From: an uncultured Alphaproteobacteria bacterium
GTDB lineage: Bacteria; Pseudomonadota; Alphaproteobacteria; Paracaedibacterales; CAITNM01
Assembly: GCA_903874955.1 (NCBI GenBank)
Contig: CAIQTY010000028.1
Span: 68,540-118,980, forward strand
Direction: 5' to 3'
Length of the DNA stretch: 50,441 nt
Position 1 is the stretch's first letter, and every line of letters begins with the position of its first letter. The notes under the pieces were generated by a model. It was not told the origin of the DNA, did not search any database, and saw only the letters and a list, made by a program, of their open reading frames with translations. Shown here piece by piece: positions 18,830 through 27,956 of this stretch. Position numbers and translations under genes: made by a program.

Positions 18830-20626
18830 ATGAAAAAAATTTCCCTAGCTTGCGCATTTCTATTGATATTTTTTGATTTTAGCCTCACGGCAAGCTATAC
18901 AATTAGTACTTATGCAGAAATTTCTAGTCCTAATCAAATGACCAGAGATGCTTCAGGTAGCTTGTACTTAGTTGATGGTAATAATTACGTAAAAAAATTT
19001 AGCGACGCAAGCACAGTTTCTACATACTGTTCGACTCTACCAACCCCTAATCAAATGGCGTTTGATGGATCAGGTAATCTTTATGCAGCCTGCTGGAATA
19101 CTCAAAAAATCTTAAAACGTGACACCAATGGAAATGTTACAACCTATGCCGGCAGCGGCTCTAGTGGATATTCAGGCGATGGCGGACCTGCTACCTCGGC
19201 CAGTTTTAACGATCCTATCGCTCTTTGTTTTGATTCATCTTACAATCTATATATAGGTGACACATCTAACTGCGTTGTTCGAAAAGTAGACCATTCAACA
19301 GGGATTATTAGCACAATTGCAGGAACTGGCTCCAGTGGATATTCAGGCGATGGTGGGCCGGCTACCTCTGCTGCCTTAAGCTGGGTATATAACATGTGTG
19401 TAGATCAATCAAATAGTTATTTATACCTAGCTTGTTCTAAAGTCATTCGCAGAGTAAATCTTTCAACAGGGATAATCACCTCTTACGCGGGTAATAATTC
19501 TAATGGATATTCAGGTGATGGGGGACCTGCTACCTCTGCACAAATGGGCTATTACTCTTACGGAACATGTTGCGATACTACAGGCAACTTATATTTTACT
19601 GACACGCTTAATAATGTTGTGCGTAAAGTAAGCAGCGACGGTATTATCTCAACTATTGCAGGTAATGGCAACACAGGACACACAGGTGATGGGGGACCAG
19701 GTACATCAGCAACACTAACTTATCCCAGTGGGTTATGCATAGATTCTGCAGGAAATTTATATGTATCCGATAATCAGAATAACGCCATTCGCAAGCTTAC
19801 CGCTCCTATTCCGCCGATTTCCTACTTTCCAGGCCCTGACGCTGCCGATAGCACCGTTAACTGGCGATTTGATCGGGTACTTTGTAATCAAGGTTCAGGC
19901 TTTACCCACTACACTGCACCTTCCGCATCCATCACAAACCTTGTTATGTCTATTGGCACAGCGTCTTCCGTTATAGCTAACACCTCCGCCACCGCTATCA
20001 CAACCTTGCCATCTACCGTTACCACCTTGTGGATAACTGGCGATGCCAGCAACATCGACACAGTATGTGGATCTGCCTCTAATTGCCAATTACCTACCCC
20101 CAGTGCCCCTAGCGGAACCTTGCGTTTTGCTCTAACCTCTGGGCCTTCTTCAACCTGTAAATGGTTCTGCGGAAATCTACCCAACGGATGGACCGTGAGT
20201 ATTGAACCCCATTCGGCAGATCCTAAGCTTGGGACTGGTATTTTAGACCGCGCCCTCACCAACCCAATTTCTGTTGGTAATACGGCTGGCTTAAGCCTTC
20301 CTTCTGGCGGGTTTACCCTCAATGCACCCCTATCGCGAAAAACTGGCCTTTCAACCTATCCGCCCTTAACCCTTACGGATGCAAACACGACCTTTGCCGG
20401 AGCAGTCAGTAATTTGGCCCTGAATAATTCAACCTATGCTTCCATATTCACCGCAACAAGTACAATTGCTTCGCCATCAGCAGGTTTTGGAACCGGCGGC
20501 ATTACGATTGGTAGCAGCTCGGGCTCAGGACTTACCAATACCCTTACCATCAAGTACGGATCAGGCAGCCTTCCTGCAATTTCCAAAATTAATACTGCCA
20601 ATAGCGTCAGCATTACATCACAGTGA
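18830..20626 (+). CDS. Secreted NHL-repeat beta-propeller protein
   Basis: A signal peptide (MKKISLACAFLLIFFDFSLTA) is followed by about five or six propeller blades to residue about 325. Four blades carry a version of GYSGDGGPATSA, spaced about 56-57 residues (168-172 bases) apart, a pattern of NHL proteins. Related proteins bind other proteins or surfaces. The C-terminal 270 residues are different: Ser/Thr/Ala/Pro-rich, with several Cys (VCGSASNCQL, CKWFCGNL), and visibly more GC-rich codons than the first half, suggesting a domain of other origin. After the stop, a shifted frame stays open (SGINGGACAILLKF), so the end may be frameshifted. No operon partner. Confidence 0.78.
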   Translation: MKKISLACAFLLIFFDFSLTASYTISTYAEISSPNQMTRDASGSLYLVDGNNYVKKFSDASTVSTYCSTLPTPNQMAFDGSGNLYAACWNTQKILKRDTNGNVTTYAGSGSSGYSGDGGPATSASFNDPIALCFDSSYNLYIGDTSNCVVRKVDHSTGIISTIAGTGSSGYSGDGGPATSAALSWVYNMCVDQSNSYLYLACSKVIRRVNLSTGIITSYAGNNSNGYSGDGGPATSAQMGYYSYGTCCDTTGNLYFTDTLNNVVRKVSSDGIISTIAGNGNTGHTGDGGPGTSATLTYPSGLCIDSAGNLYVSDNQNNAIRKLTAPIPPISYFPGPDAADSTVNWRFDRVLCNQGSGFTHYTAPSASITNLVMSIGTASSVIANTSATAITTLPSTVTTLWITGDASNIDTVCGSASNCQLPTPSAPSGTLRFALTSGPSSTCKWFCGNLPNGWTVSIEPHSADPKLGTGILDRALTNPISVGNTAGLSLPSGGFTLNAPLSRKTGLSTYPPLTLTDANTTFAGAVSNLALNNSTYASIFTATSTIASPSAGFGTGGITIGSSSGSGLTNTLTIKYGSGSLPAISKINTANSVSITSQ

Positions 20627-20686
20627 TACCCCATCAGGAATAAATGGTGGAGCATGTGCTATTTTGCTAAAATTCCAGTTAATATA

Positions 20687-21907
20687 TCAAAAAATGTATT
20701 TTGAAGATAATTGGCATTTTGGTCTCTTCAACCTATGATTACTGTGTGTTTTTGTATCTAAAGTGGTTTCTTTGAATTTAATTTCGAGAAGTTCATCACC
20801 ATCACCAAGAACGTAAAACACCTCTAGAAATTTAGCTTTTGAAGAAAATTTCGGCCTAGGTTCTGTCTCTTTTATTGCAGGAACTATGGGGTCCTCTTTG
20901 GGAGCAACCCCTCTTTTTCTAAGTTCTGCTCTTAATTTTTGAAGTTGATATTGATGCTCTTCTTTAGAACTCATCAATCTATTTTGGGCATTAGTTTTCA
21001 TTTCGAGATAAAGATGGTTGCAAGCATTAATCGAATACTCATGGTCTTTTTGCCTGTTTTGGAGTTCTTCCTCTGACAAGCTGGATATTATATTATCCAG
21101 TGCATTATCCAGGCTAAATATTTTATTATCCTTATCGAATGCAGCAATTTGATTAGCTTATTTAGTACCTATAACTAATTTAACAACGTGAATCGCTGAA
21201 ATGTATTCTTTAATATCTTTTTCAAAATAGTTTTTTAGTCTAACTGTTTTAACGTGGGGACAGAATTCTTTTAATTTTGCAATTGGCGACTTGTAAATTT
21301 CTTCATCCACAATTCCATGAAAAACTCTGCTTGCTATTCCTTGTGTATGACTTTTATAAACATTTAGGAAACACTCAAAAAATAATGCTTTTTTCACAAT
21401 GCTATTTTGCTCAATAAAACTAAATTCATCATTTAGAAGTGATTTATTTCGTTCTTGATTTCCTACACCATCAAAATTATAAAGATATATCACTAAATTT
21501 TGCAGACGATTTAAAACCTCAAAATGACGTTGTTGCTGAAGTGTTAAAGAACTTTCAAAAAAATTGGGAACTTTAAAGCAAAATTTATCACATGCTCTTT
21601 CCGTGTCTGGATTTTCTAAATGGGCCAAAACGTTACCTATAAGGCTTTTTATAATAACTCCCGCTTCTTCCTCAGTAGCTTGACGCTTAAGTGGTACCCT
21701 GGAGAGAATTTCATTAATCCCCTTTGTTTTTTCATGAAATTCAGATGGCGCTGAGTCAAGAACACCTCCAATATAAACATTATCGTTATGGATTGTGGCA
21801 CGTGCAGCATCTAAAGTTTGCAAATCACCTATAGCATCAGGCATTGCGGTATTACTACACAAAAATAGCACGACTATTAACGGTCTATTGAAATATTTCT
21901 TCATCAA
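20687..21907 (-). pseudogene. Unknown secreted-protein gene interrupted by an in-frame stop
   Basis: From ATG 21907 a 249-residue protein begins with a signal-like MMKKYFNRPLIVVLFLCSN and ends at TAA (21160-21158). The same frame then stays open for 156 codons to 20687 (through KIFSLDNALDNIISSLSEE and a coiled-coil, Lys/Glu-rich part). The downstream part has no good start of its own until codon 27 after the stop, and its reading frame is exactly continuous. The simplest reading is one gene of about 405 codons broken by a single nonsense change. The N-terminal part is helical with ERACDKFCFKVP; no family is recognised. Alternatives are two overlapping-operon genes or stop readthrough. Confidence 0.6.
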
Positions 21908-22079
21908 AACCCGAGCATTATTACATTAAACCAATACATAATTTCAATAATAATGTCAATAAAAACAAAATTGATGAGTATTTTTTTATTTTTTAGTACT
22001 AATAGCTAAATAGTAAAAAATGAAGCACACTTAGCTGAACAGAGGAGCACAATTCAAGTAGCTCGCTCCCTTAGAAGAT

Positions 22080-23354
22080 CTATACCGACTTGCTTAAGGT
22101 TCGCTGCAGATACCACAAAGAAGGCAAAAGCGTCGCAGACGATAACAAGAACAGCATCACCCAGCCAAAGCGAGCGGCCACGTAGCCAGCACCAATAGAG
22201 GCTAATACCCGCGATAGAGACCCCAACGAATACAATAAAGTAAAATGACTTGCAACATAGGGACTTTTACAAAAAAGCGATAAGTAACTGATAAAACCCG
22301 TTGCTAGCAGGCCCGATGAAAAGCTTTCTATACTTAAAGTAATAATTAATAAATTAAGCTGATGGTACCCGTGGGTCGCAAGCACAGCAAAAAGCGTACA
22401 TGCAAGCATTTGCAGGATGGTCGCTAGTTGAAGGCAAAACACCGTCCCCTTTTTGTGGACTAATAGACCACCTGTGAAACTACCAAAAAGCATAAGTCCC
22501 ACGCCATAAACCTTGGTGATCGAGGCGAACTCAAATTTAGAAAACCCCAAAGAAAATAAGAAAGGGGCCCCTAAGGCATTCATAACTGTGCCGGCGATTT
22601 TAATGGTAAGAATAAAACCAATGAGGGGAATGATAAATGGTCCCTTTATAAGCGCTAGAAAGGGATTGAAGAAAGTCTGACGCCAAAAATTTGCTCGATC
22701 AAAATTTTTGAGGTTCTTGCACGACGCAGGATCAGGCATATTAATTAAACCAAAAATCCCAACAACGCAGCAGGCGGCCATGACAAGATAGGCCCCCTTC
22801 CAACCAATAAGCAATGACAGGTAGACTGCTCCCGCCCCAGAGCTGATCATCCCAAGGCGAAAGCCAATTGACTCTGACGCTGCTCCACCGCCAACCTGAC
22901 TTGCATTCGACACATGAATACGCAAAGTATCGAGAACAATATCGTGGGTGGCTGCAAAAAAGCTTACAAGCGTTGCTGTTATCACCACGGCAGTTAAATT
23001 TTCAACCGGATTAAGATGGGCAAGAACCACCAAGCTGATAATCAGAAAAATCAGGGCGAGCATGCCAAATCTTTTAATGGGATGCAGTCCCAATAAAATC
23101 GGAAGCTTTATTCTATCGAGCAAAGGAGCCCACAAAAATTTGAAGGCGTAGGGTAAACTTACGGCGGTTAGCATACCGATGGTTTCGGTTTTAAATCCGC
23201 ATTCAACCAACCAAACGCTTAAGGTTGATAAGGTTAGCAGAAAGGGAATACCGCTGGTAAATCCCATTGCCATTAAGCACAAAAAAACGGGGTTACTGTA
23301 AAAACGAAAGACGCTTTTTAATCTGAAAATTTGCTTGTGCAGCGAGGTTATCAT
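22080..23354 (-). CDS. AmpG-like muropeptide permease (MFS)
   Basis: AmpG proteins import anhydromuropeptides from cell-wall turnover across the inner membrane. The 424-residue protein has about 12-14 hydrophobic segments. The N-terminal blocks MGFTSGIPFLLTLSTLSVWL and SLPYAFKFLWAPLLDR, and AATHDIVLDTLRI (about 135-147), are the strongest family marks. Residues further on (AASESIGFRLGMISSGAGAV) fit too. The length matches short alphaproteobacterial AmpG proteins. It is a single gene with tRNA-Ser just upstream on the same strand, 109 bases away. A related PAT-family acetyl-CoA carrier cannot be fully excluded. Confidence 0.85.
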   Translation of the reverse strand: MITSLHKQIFRLKSVFRFYSNPVFLCLMAMGFTSGIPFLLTLSTLSVWLVECGFKTETIGMLTAVSLPYAFKFLWAPLLDRIKLPILLGLHPIKRFGMLALIFLIISLVVLAHLNPVENLTAVVITATLVSFFAATHDIVLDTLRIHVSNASQVGGGAASESIGFRLGMISSGAGAVYLSLLIGWKGAYLVMAACCVVGIFGLINMPDPASCKNLKNFDRANFWRQTFFNPFLALIKGPFIIPLIGFILTIKIAGTVMNALGAPFLFSLGFSKFEFASITKVYGVGLMLFGSFTGGLLVHKKGTVFCLQLATILQMLACTLFAVLATHGYHQLNLLIITLSIESFSSGLLATGFISYLSLFCKSPYVASHFTLLYSLGSLSRVLASIGAGYVAARFGWVMLFLLSSATLLPSLWYLQRTLSKSV

Positions 23355-23463
23355 TTAGTTCAATCAAATAAAGAACAAAATCGAATTGATCATGATCTCG
23401 TTTTTCTAATTCCATCGTGGCACCACCTGCACAACGCCGTCAACTTTTCAACGACACACCAGA

Positions 23464-23553
23464 TGGCGGATGGGGTGAGATTCGAACTCACGGAGAGCTC
23501 ACACCCTCGCCGGTTTTCAAGACCGGTGCCTTAAACCGCTCGGCCACCCATCC
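23464..23553 (-). tRNA. tRNA-Ser (anticodon UGA)
   Basis: A class II tRNA is visible on the minus strand. The acceptor GGATGGG (from 23553) pairs with CCCATCC. The D-arm is GGCCGAGCGGTTTAAGGC, and the anticodon stem-loop CCGGT-CTTGAAA-ACCGG gives TGA. There is a long variable arm, GAGTTCGAATCTC as T-arm, and CCA encoded at 23466-23464. Confidence 0.95.
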
Positions 23554-23738
23554 ATAGATCATGAATATATAAGAGAATATTACAGGCTTTTTATAAACTC
23601 GCAAGCATTTTTAACACATTTCAATCCAAAAAACTGCCTGATCAACTTTATAATATTTTTAAAATATTAAATATTTACAAAATATTAACAATAAAAATCT
23701 ATAATAATACAATATCTTTAAAATTTTCTGATTTAATT

Positions 23739-25376
23739 ATGTGTAATAAATCTAAATTACTAGCACAGACACTTTTCTTCGTTTTTTCCATCGCGTGTTT
23801 GAACGCAACGGGACAAATTCAAAACATTAATGATGTCGGCGCAAATGAGCGAACAGCATATGTCAATAGATTTTGTTTGCCTAGTAAGGGTGTAGAGATA
23901 ACAAATGCTCTTAATCAACTAAACGATAAAGAATTTTATCGTTTAAAAAAACTTGAAACACTGGGCCTTTTACCCGTAAGTATGCACCCATTAAACCGTA
24001 TCGCCGTTGCAAAGCGTCTATCTCAATTCCAACCTGCAAAGTTCGGGGGCAATCGGAATAAAATATTGCGGTATCTAAAATGGTTTAGAAAGCTGGATTA
24101 TAAAGGCGATTATTTAAAAACTGAACAAGATATTTTTAAATTATTGCAACAACGAAATTCTTTAGTTGGCATGGCTGATAAACTCAGGGGGGTTGCTAAG
24201 ATTGAATTCAATGAAAATATCCACGCAGAATTTTTCCAAAGGTGTATCGATGGATTGCAGCCTGCCGAACAAAAAATTCTCTTTCAAACAATTAATAAAG
24301 TCTGTAATTACAATCTTATAGCCGTAAATAGCGCATCCTTATTAATTACACAGTCCATGACTTTAGAAGAACGTATCTATATCCTTGAAAATGCCGCCGG
24401 TTTTGATACGCAAAAATATACAATCTTATTACAGTCCAATTTGGCACTTTTGATGAATAAATTTCAAATTGATGGATACGGACGAATCAAAGTTTTAAAT
24501 GCTATCGGATTTTATGGATGGGATAGCGTAAAATATTCTCTGGCTAGTGTTACCAACAAGGAAGATCTGTACCGTCTACTTGGCATTGAAGAAATTCAAG
24601 TAGCACAATTACTTGCATATACTGATATGCCTGGCAGCCCCCCTGTTAGCACTACTCCTGCAAAACTTGAACCATTTTCATCTGCAGGCAATATTTCAAA
24701 AAGTGATAAACCCACAAGATCAGGATCCTACGGATATAGATGTGGATATTTAGACAGACAAAATAACGTCTCAGCTAACCCCTACATGCAGCTAAATTAT
24801 AGCGACTATTATTATGGCTATCAAATGGGCAACAAGAATTCTAGAAGAGGTGGCTCTAAAATTTCACAACAACAAATTAGCCAACTAGAAAATGAACTAA
24901 AAACCAACTTTATTGCTTTTAAAAATATTGCAGGAGGGTACACAAATACAGCCGTAAATAATATTGACGATGCGTATATTCAAGCTCAAAATGCTGCTGC
25001 TTCGCTTATCAAAGATCAAGCATCTCAGGTTCAGGCGCTAACTCAGGCTGCTCAGCATTTTTCTGGGCAGGCAACTCAAGGGTTGTCCCCCGCTTTCGAC
25101 TTCTTAAAAGGCTTAAATCCAGATCAAATTGCAGCCAAAATAGGTGGGCTAGCAAATAGCGGCGTATTGAACAACGCACGTGGCGTAGTGAATAGTATTG
25201 ATTTTGGTGGGGTATTTAGTGTTTTTTCTAATTTAGGCCAGAGTGTAGCTGATCTTGTAGGAAGTGTTGATTGGGATCAAATCGGCGCGGCTTTAAATGA
25301 TGCAGCGACTGTTATTAGCGATAACCTAAGCGATATAGATTTAGGCGATTTAGCAGACATTGCAAACGATCTTTAG
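23739..25376 (+). CDS. Large secreted protein of unknown function
   Basis: I do not recognise a family. A signal peptide (about MCNKSKLLAQTLFFVFSIACLNA) is followed by a helical, Lys/Asn/Gln-rich domain to about residue 290. It contains FYRLKKLETLGLLPVSMHPL and LNAIGFYGWDSVKYSLASV. A Pro/Ser/Gly linker (PGSPPVSTTPAKLEP) follows, then a Tyr-rich patch (SDYYYGYQMG). The C-terminal 150 residues are a heptad-like Ala/Gln/Asp/Gly region ending in SDIDLGDLADIANDL. That tail of amphipathic, Asp-rich repeats may form a coiled or membrane-active segment. Single plus-strand gene, convergent with hemC. A secreted host-interaction protein is a guess. Confidence 0.65.
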   Translation: MCNKSKLLAQTLFFVFSIACLNATGQIQNINDVGANERTAYVNRFCLPSKGVEITNALNQLNDKEFYRLKKLETLGLLPVSMHPLNRIAVAKRLSQFQPAKFGGNRNKILRYLKWFRKLDYKGDYLKTEQDIFKLLQQRNSLVGMADKLRGVAKIEFNENIHAEFFQRCIDGLQPAEQKILFQTINKVCNYNLIAVNSASLLITQSMTLEERIYILENAAGFDTQKYTILLQSNLALLMNKFQIDGYGRIKVLNAIGFYGWDSVKYSLASVTNKEDLYRLLGIEEIQVAQLLAYTDMPGSPPVSTTPAKLEPFSSAGNISKSDKPTRSGSYGYRCGYLDRQNNVSANPYMQLNYSDYYYGYQMGNKNSRRGGSKISQQQISQLENELKTNFIAFKNIAGGYTNTAVNNIDDAYIQAQNAAASLIKDQASQVQALTQAAQHFSGQATQGLSPAFDFLKGLNPDQIAAKIGGLANSGVLNNARGVVNSIDFGGVFSVFSNLGQSVADLVGSVDWDQIGAALNDAATVISDNLSDIDLGDLADIANDL

Positions 25377-25440
25377 ATTTTTTTAGATTGGTATTATGCC
25401 CAGAACTTAAGTCAAAAAGCCTAAAATCGGTTCGTGCAGT

Positions 25441-26346
25441 TTAAGTTTTGGGTAGCTCTGGGAGTCTAACCTCATCAATAAAGCTTTTCAGCAAATAGTC
25501 GATATTCTCAAGATTGCCCTTCAGACTTTTTTGAATTAGCTCAGAACCCTGGCTGAATAACTGAAGGGATAAAGTAAACGTAGCACCAGTCACAGTTGCA
25601 TAAACCCCAACCGGATCATGACATGTAAGATTTAGGGCATCGACCACGGCTCGCTCAATTTTGATAGCAAAAAAACTCTCTTCATGGTTAATTATCTCCA
25701 GAGCAGCATCAAATCGTGCATCACCCTTTCTCTTCAAAACTACCAATGCCCCCTGCCCTGGCGCTGGAACAAAATTGTCGACATCAAGTAACTGAACCTG
25801 TGCTTCAATTCCTTTGATAGACCCATCCTCTAACATACCAAGACGCTTTAAGCCAGCCGCTGCCAACACAAGTCCATCGTATTGGCCCTGGGTAAATTTT
25901 TGTAAGCGCGTTTGGATATTACCCCGACAGGGAAGTATAATCATGTTTGGGTAATGCAAAGTCAGCTGTCTTGCCCTGCGTAATGAAGAAGTACCCACTT
26001 TAGTAATAGCATCAAAAGACAGATTACAATGATAGATCAGTACATCCCTAGGGTCTTCCCTAGATGGCACAGCAGCAATTTCAAGCCCATCAGGCAATGG
26101 CGTTTCCACATCTTTCATGGAATGTACAGCCAAGTCAATTTCACCTGATAACAAGGCTAAATCGATTTCTTTAGTGAAGAGACATTTCCCCCCATGATCA
26201 CGAAGGGGGCCTGGAATTTGATCGCCTGAACTGATAATAGGAACAATTTGGTAAGGCACTCCCAGTGCATGGGCCACCTGTTCAGCCTGGATAAGCGCCA
26301 GCGCTGATTTGCGTGTTCCAATAGAAATGGGGCTAGTCGCTACCAC
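25441..26346 (-). CDS. hemC: Hydroxymethylbilane synthase (porphobilinogen deaminase)
   Basis: It joins four porphobilinogen units to hydroxymethylbilane, the step after HemB. Blocks seen are IGTRKSALALIQAEQV, AVHSMKDVETPLP (Asp80 is the catalytic Asp), GTSSLRRARQL, PCRGNIQTRLQK and VPAPGQGAL. The cysteine that carries the dipyrromethane cofactor is Cys242 in LTCHDPVGVYA, at the same number as in E. coli. The start is a GTG at 26346 (MVATSPIS). The protein has 301 residues, normal. It diverges from recR, with 43 bases between the start codons, so the two promoters overlap or abut. Confidence 0.95.
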   Translation of the reverse strand: MVATSPISIGTRKSALALIQAEQVAHALGVPYQIVPIISSGDQIPGPLRDHGGKCLFTKEIDLALLSGEIDLAVHSMKDVETPLPDGLEIAAVPSREDPRDVLIYHCNLSFDAITKVGTSSLRRARQLTLHYPNMIILPCRGNIQTRLQKFTQGQYDGLVLAAAGLKRLGMLEDGSIKGIEAQVQLLDVDNFVPAPGQGALVVLKRKGDARFDAALEIINHEESFFAIKIERAVVDALNLTCHDPVGVYATVTGATFTLSLQLFSQGSELIQKSLKGNLENIDYLLKSFIDEVRLPELPKT

Positions 26347-26389
26347 AAAACCATGCTACTTAAGATTATGCATATCAAAAAACTCTACA

Positions 26390-26986
26390 ATGAACAGTGA
26401 TGAAATTCAACGCCTGATCCAGCTTTTAAGCAGGCTGCCTGGGCTTGGACCACGCTCCGGTCGAAGAGCTGCTTTGCACTTGCTGCAAAAAAAAGAGTCT
26501 CATATGGCTCCACTTATTGAAAGCATTACCAAAGCTTATCAGACGATTCAAACCTGCCAAAGCTGCTTCAACCTTGATAGCCAAAGTATATGTTATCTTT
26601 GTCGTGACCCCAAACGAGATCAGCACACCCTTTGTATAGTAGAGTCAGTGAGTGACCTTTGGGCTATGGAACGTTCCAATACCTATCGCGGGCAGTATTT
26701 TGTTTTAGGCGGGAATTTATCAGCAATGCAAGGGATAGGCCCAGACCAATTAAATTTACGGGCATTGATGGAAAAACTGCAAACAAAGGCCTTTCAAGAA
26801 GTGATTTTTGCGTTAAGCGCTACCTTAGACGGTCAGACCACGATGCACTACGTGCGCGAGCGCATCAGTTCACTGGTTGCCAATATTTCAAGCCTAGCCC
26901 ACGGCGTACCGGTTGGCGGAGAACTTGACTACCTTGACGACGGTACTCTAGCCACCGCCCTTAGCCATCGTTATAAGGTTGCTTAG
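26390..26986 (+). CDS. recR: Recombination protein RecR
   Basis: RecR works with RecO/RecF in loading RecA at gaps. The start is set at ATG 26390 (MNSDEIQRLIQLLSRLPGLG), which aligns with known RecR N-termini; the frame is open 27 codons earlier but that part would overlap the hemC control region. The helix-hairpin-helix LSRLPGLGPRSGRRAALHLL is followed by a C4 zinc finger (Cys56, 59, 68, 71). The TOPRIM domain starts with LCIVESVSDLWAME, and HGVPVGGELDYLDDGTL is the conserved C-terminal block. The length is 198 residues, as expected. In most genomes dnaX lies upstream; here it does not. Confidence 0.94.
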   Translation: MNSDEIQRLIQLLSRLPGLGPRSGRRAALHLLQKKESHMAPLIESITKAYQTIQTCQSCFNLDSQSICYLCRDPKRDQHTLCIVESVSDLWAMERSNTYRGQYFVLGGNLSAMQGIGPDQLNLRALMEKLQTKAFQEVIFALSATLDGQTTMHYVRERISSLVANISSLAHGVPVGGELDYLDDGTLATALSHRYKVA

Positions 26987-27146
26987 AATATTTTTCTAAC
27001 AATCCCAGTTCCAGATTAGATACTCCCAAAAAGCTGAAAAATATAGAAAAATGCTTGGGCCACCCATAGTTTTCCTCCGACTTGATCGGAGGATCCAGTG
27101 AAACATTGCTATTGATAATAAGCGCTGGACTGGAGAAAATGCCGAA

Positions 27147-27272
27147 GACCTCTCTAGAGAGAGAGTTATCCAGCAACAAGGGCTATTAGAATTTTCAAAA
27201 ATAGGTGAGGAATTCTCTAGGAAAAGAGTTGTCCAGCAACAAGTGCCATTAGATCTGTCAAAAATAATTGTT
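27147..27272 (+). repeat. Two-unit 63-base imperfect tandem repeat
   Basis: Units 27147-27209 and 27210-27272 are in the same frame, and 10 of 21 codons are identical. They encode DLSRERVIQQQGLLEFSKI followed by FSRKRVVQQQVPLDLSKI. The second unit contains the GTG chosen as start of the next gene, so the coding sequence probably once began further upstream. Confidence 0.7.
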
Positions 27273-27866
27273 GGATATTTGATAAAAAGTGACCCCGATA
27301 GTATTCTTAAAACTGCAATTCGTGATTACTGGAAATACTTATCAGACACTGTTAAGCAGCGTGTAAAAAGTAAATTTGATCCTCTAGGTACATTAGGGGA
27401 TCGCGCCATGGAAGATTCAGTGCTTGGTAATATTGCTTATGAACTTGGTGAAGATTCTTTGCTAAAACTTGAAAATTTGCGAGCTCAACACAAACATCTT
27501 TCTGCATCAACAATGGTGAGTAGACTTTTAACAAAACACGTCAATGACTTAACGCAACAATATACTGGGCGTGTACTTTTAGAATCTAATCATGACTGGG
27601 GAATCAAATTGACTAATTTACATGCGTATAAATTATATGAAGAATATTTAGGAGCGATAATCTTTAAATGTGAATTTGAGCCGATTTGTATAGATTATTC
27701 TACGTTGTCTGAGACCCCCGAAGATTTGTATCAGCAACAAAAAGAAGCTTACTACCAATCTTACCCTATTGTTCGTCAGGTTCGCCTAAACCCAAATGGG
27801 TTACCGCTTGAGATCATGAAAAAATTCAAAAGGTATTTCAAAAAAATGTATCTGGAATCGCTTTAA
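27243..27866 (+). CDS. Hypothetical protein, possibly 5'-truncated
   Basis: The product has no recognised family and no signal peptide. From GTG 27243 it is 207 residues, helical and charged, with EDSVLGNIAYELGEDSLLKL and YEEYLGAIIFKCEFEPICI. The same frame is open upstream to a TGA at 27099-27101, through a repeated 21-codon segment, but that extension contains no ATG, GTG or TTG. Either translation begins at the GTG (no good ribosome-binding site) or the gene has lost its 5' end. An inverted repeat (27073-27093) lies just before the open stretch. Function unknown. Confidence 0.5.
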   Translation: MPLDLSKIIVGYLIKSDPDSILKTAIRDYWKYLSDTVKQRVKSKFDPLGTLGDRAMEDSVLGNIAYELGEDSLLKLENLRAQHKHLSASTMVSRLLTKHVNDLTQQYTGRVLLESNHDWGIKLTNLHAYKLYEEYLGAIIFKCEFEPICIDYSTLSETPEDLYQQQKEAYYQSYPIVRQVRLNPNGLPLEIMKKFKRYFKKMYLESL

Positions 27867-27956
27867 AAAACACAATAACTAGTTGTTTTCTTATAGGAAA
27901 GGATACGCGTGTTAGTATCCTCTCCTTTGAGAAAACGTCTGGATAAATAAAATTAT

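Noticed and set aside
19909..20322. Minus-strand frame inside the NHL-protein gene
   Set aside because: It is a long shadow frame caused by the GC-richer, Thr/Ser/Ala-rich codons of the real gene; it has no recognisable composition or start.
27901..27920. GGATAC...GTATCC inverted repeat as terminator
   Set aside because: Only six pairs, an eight-base loop and no T run; position alone does not justify a call.
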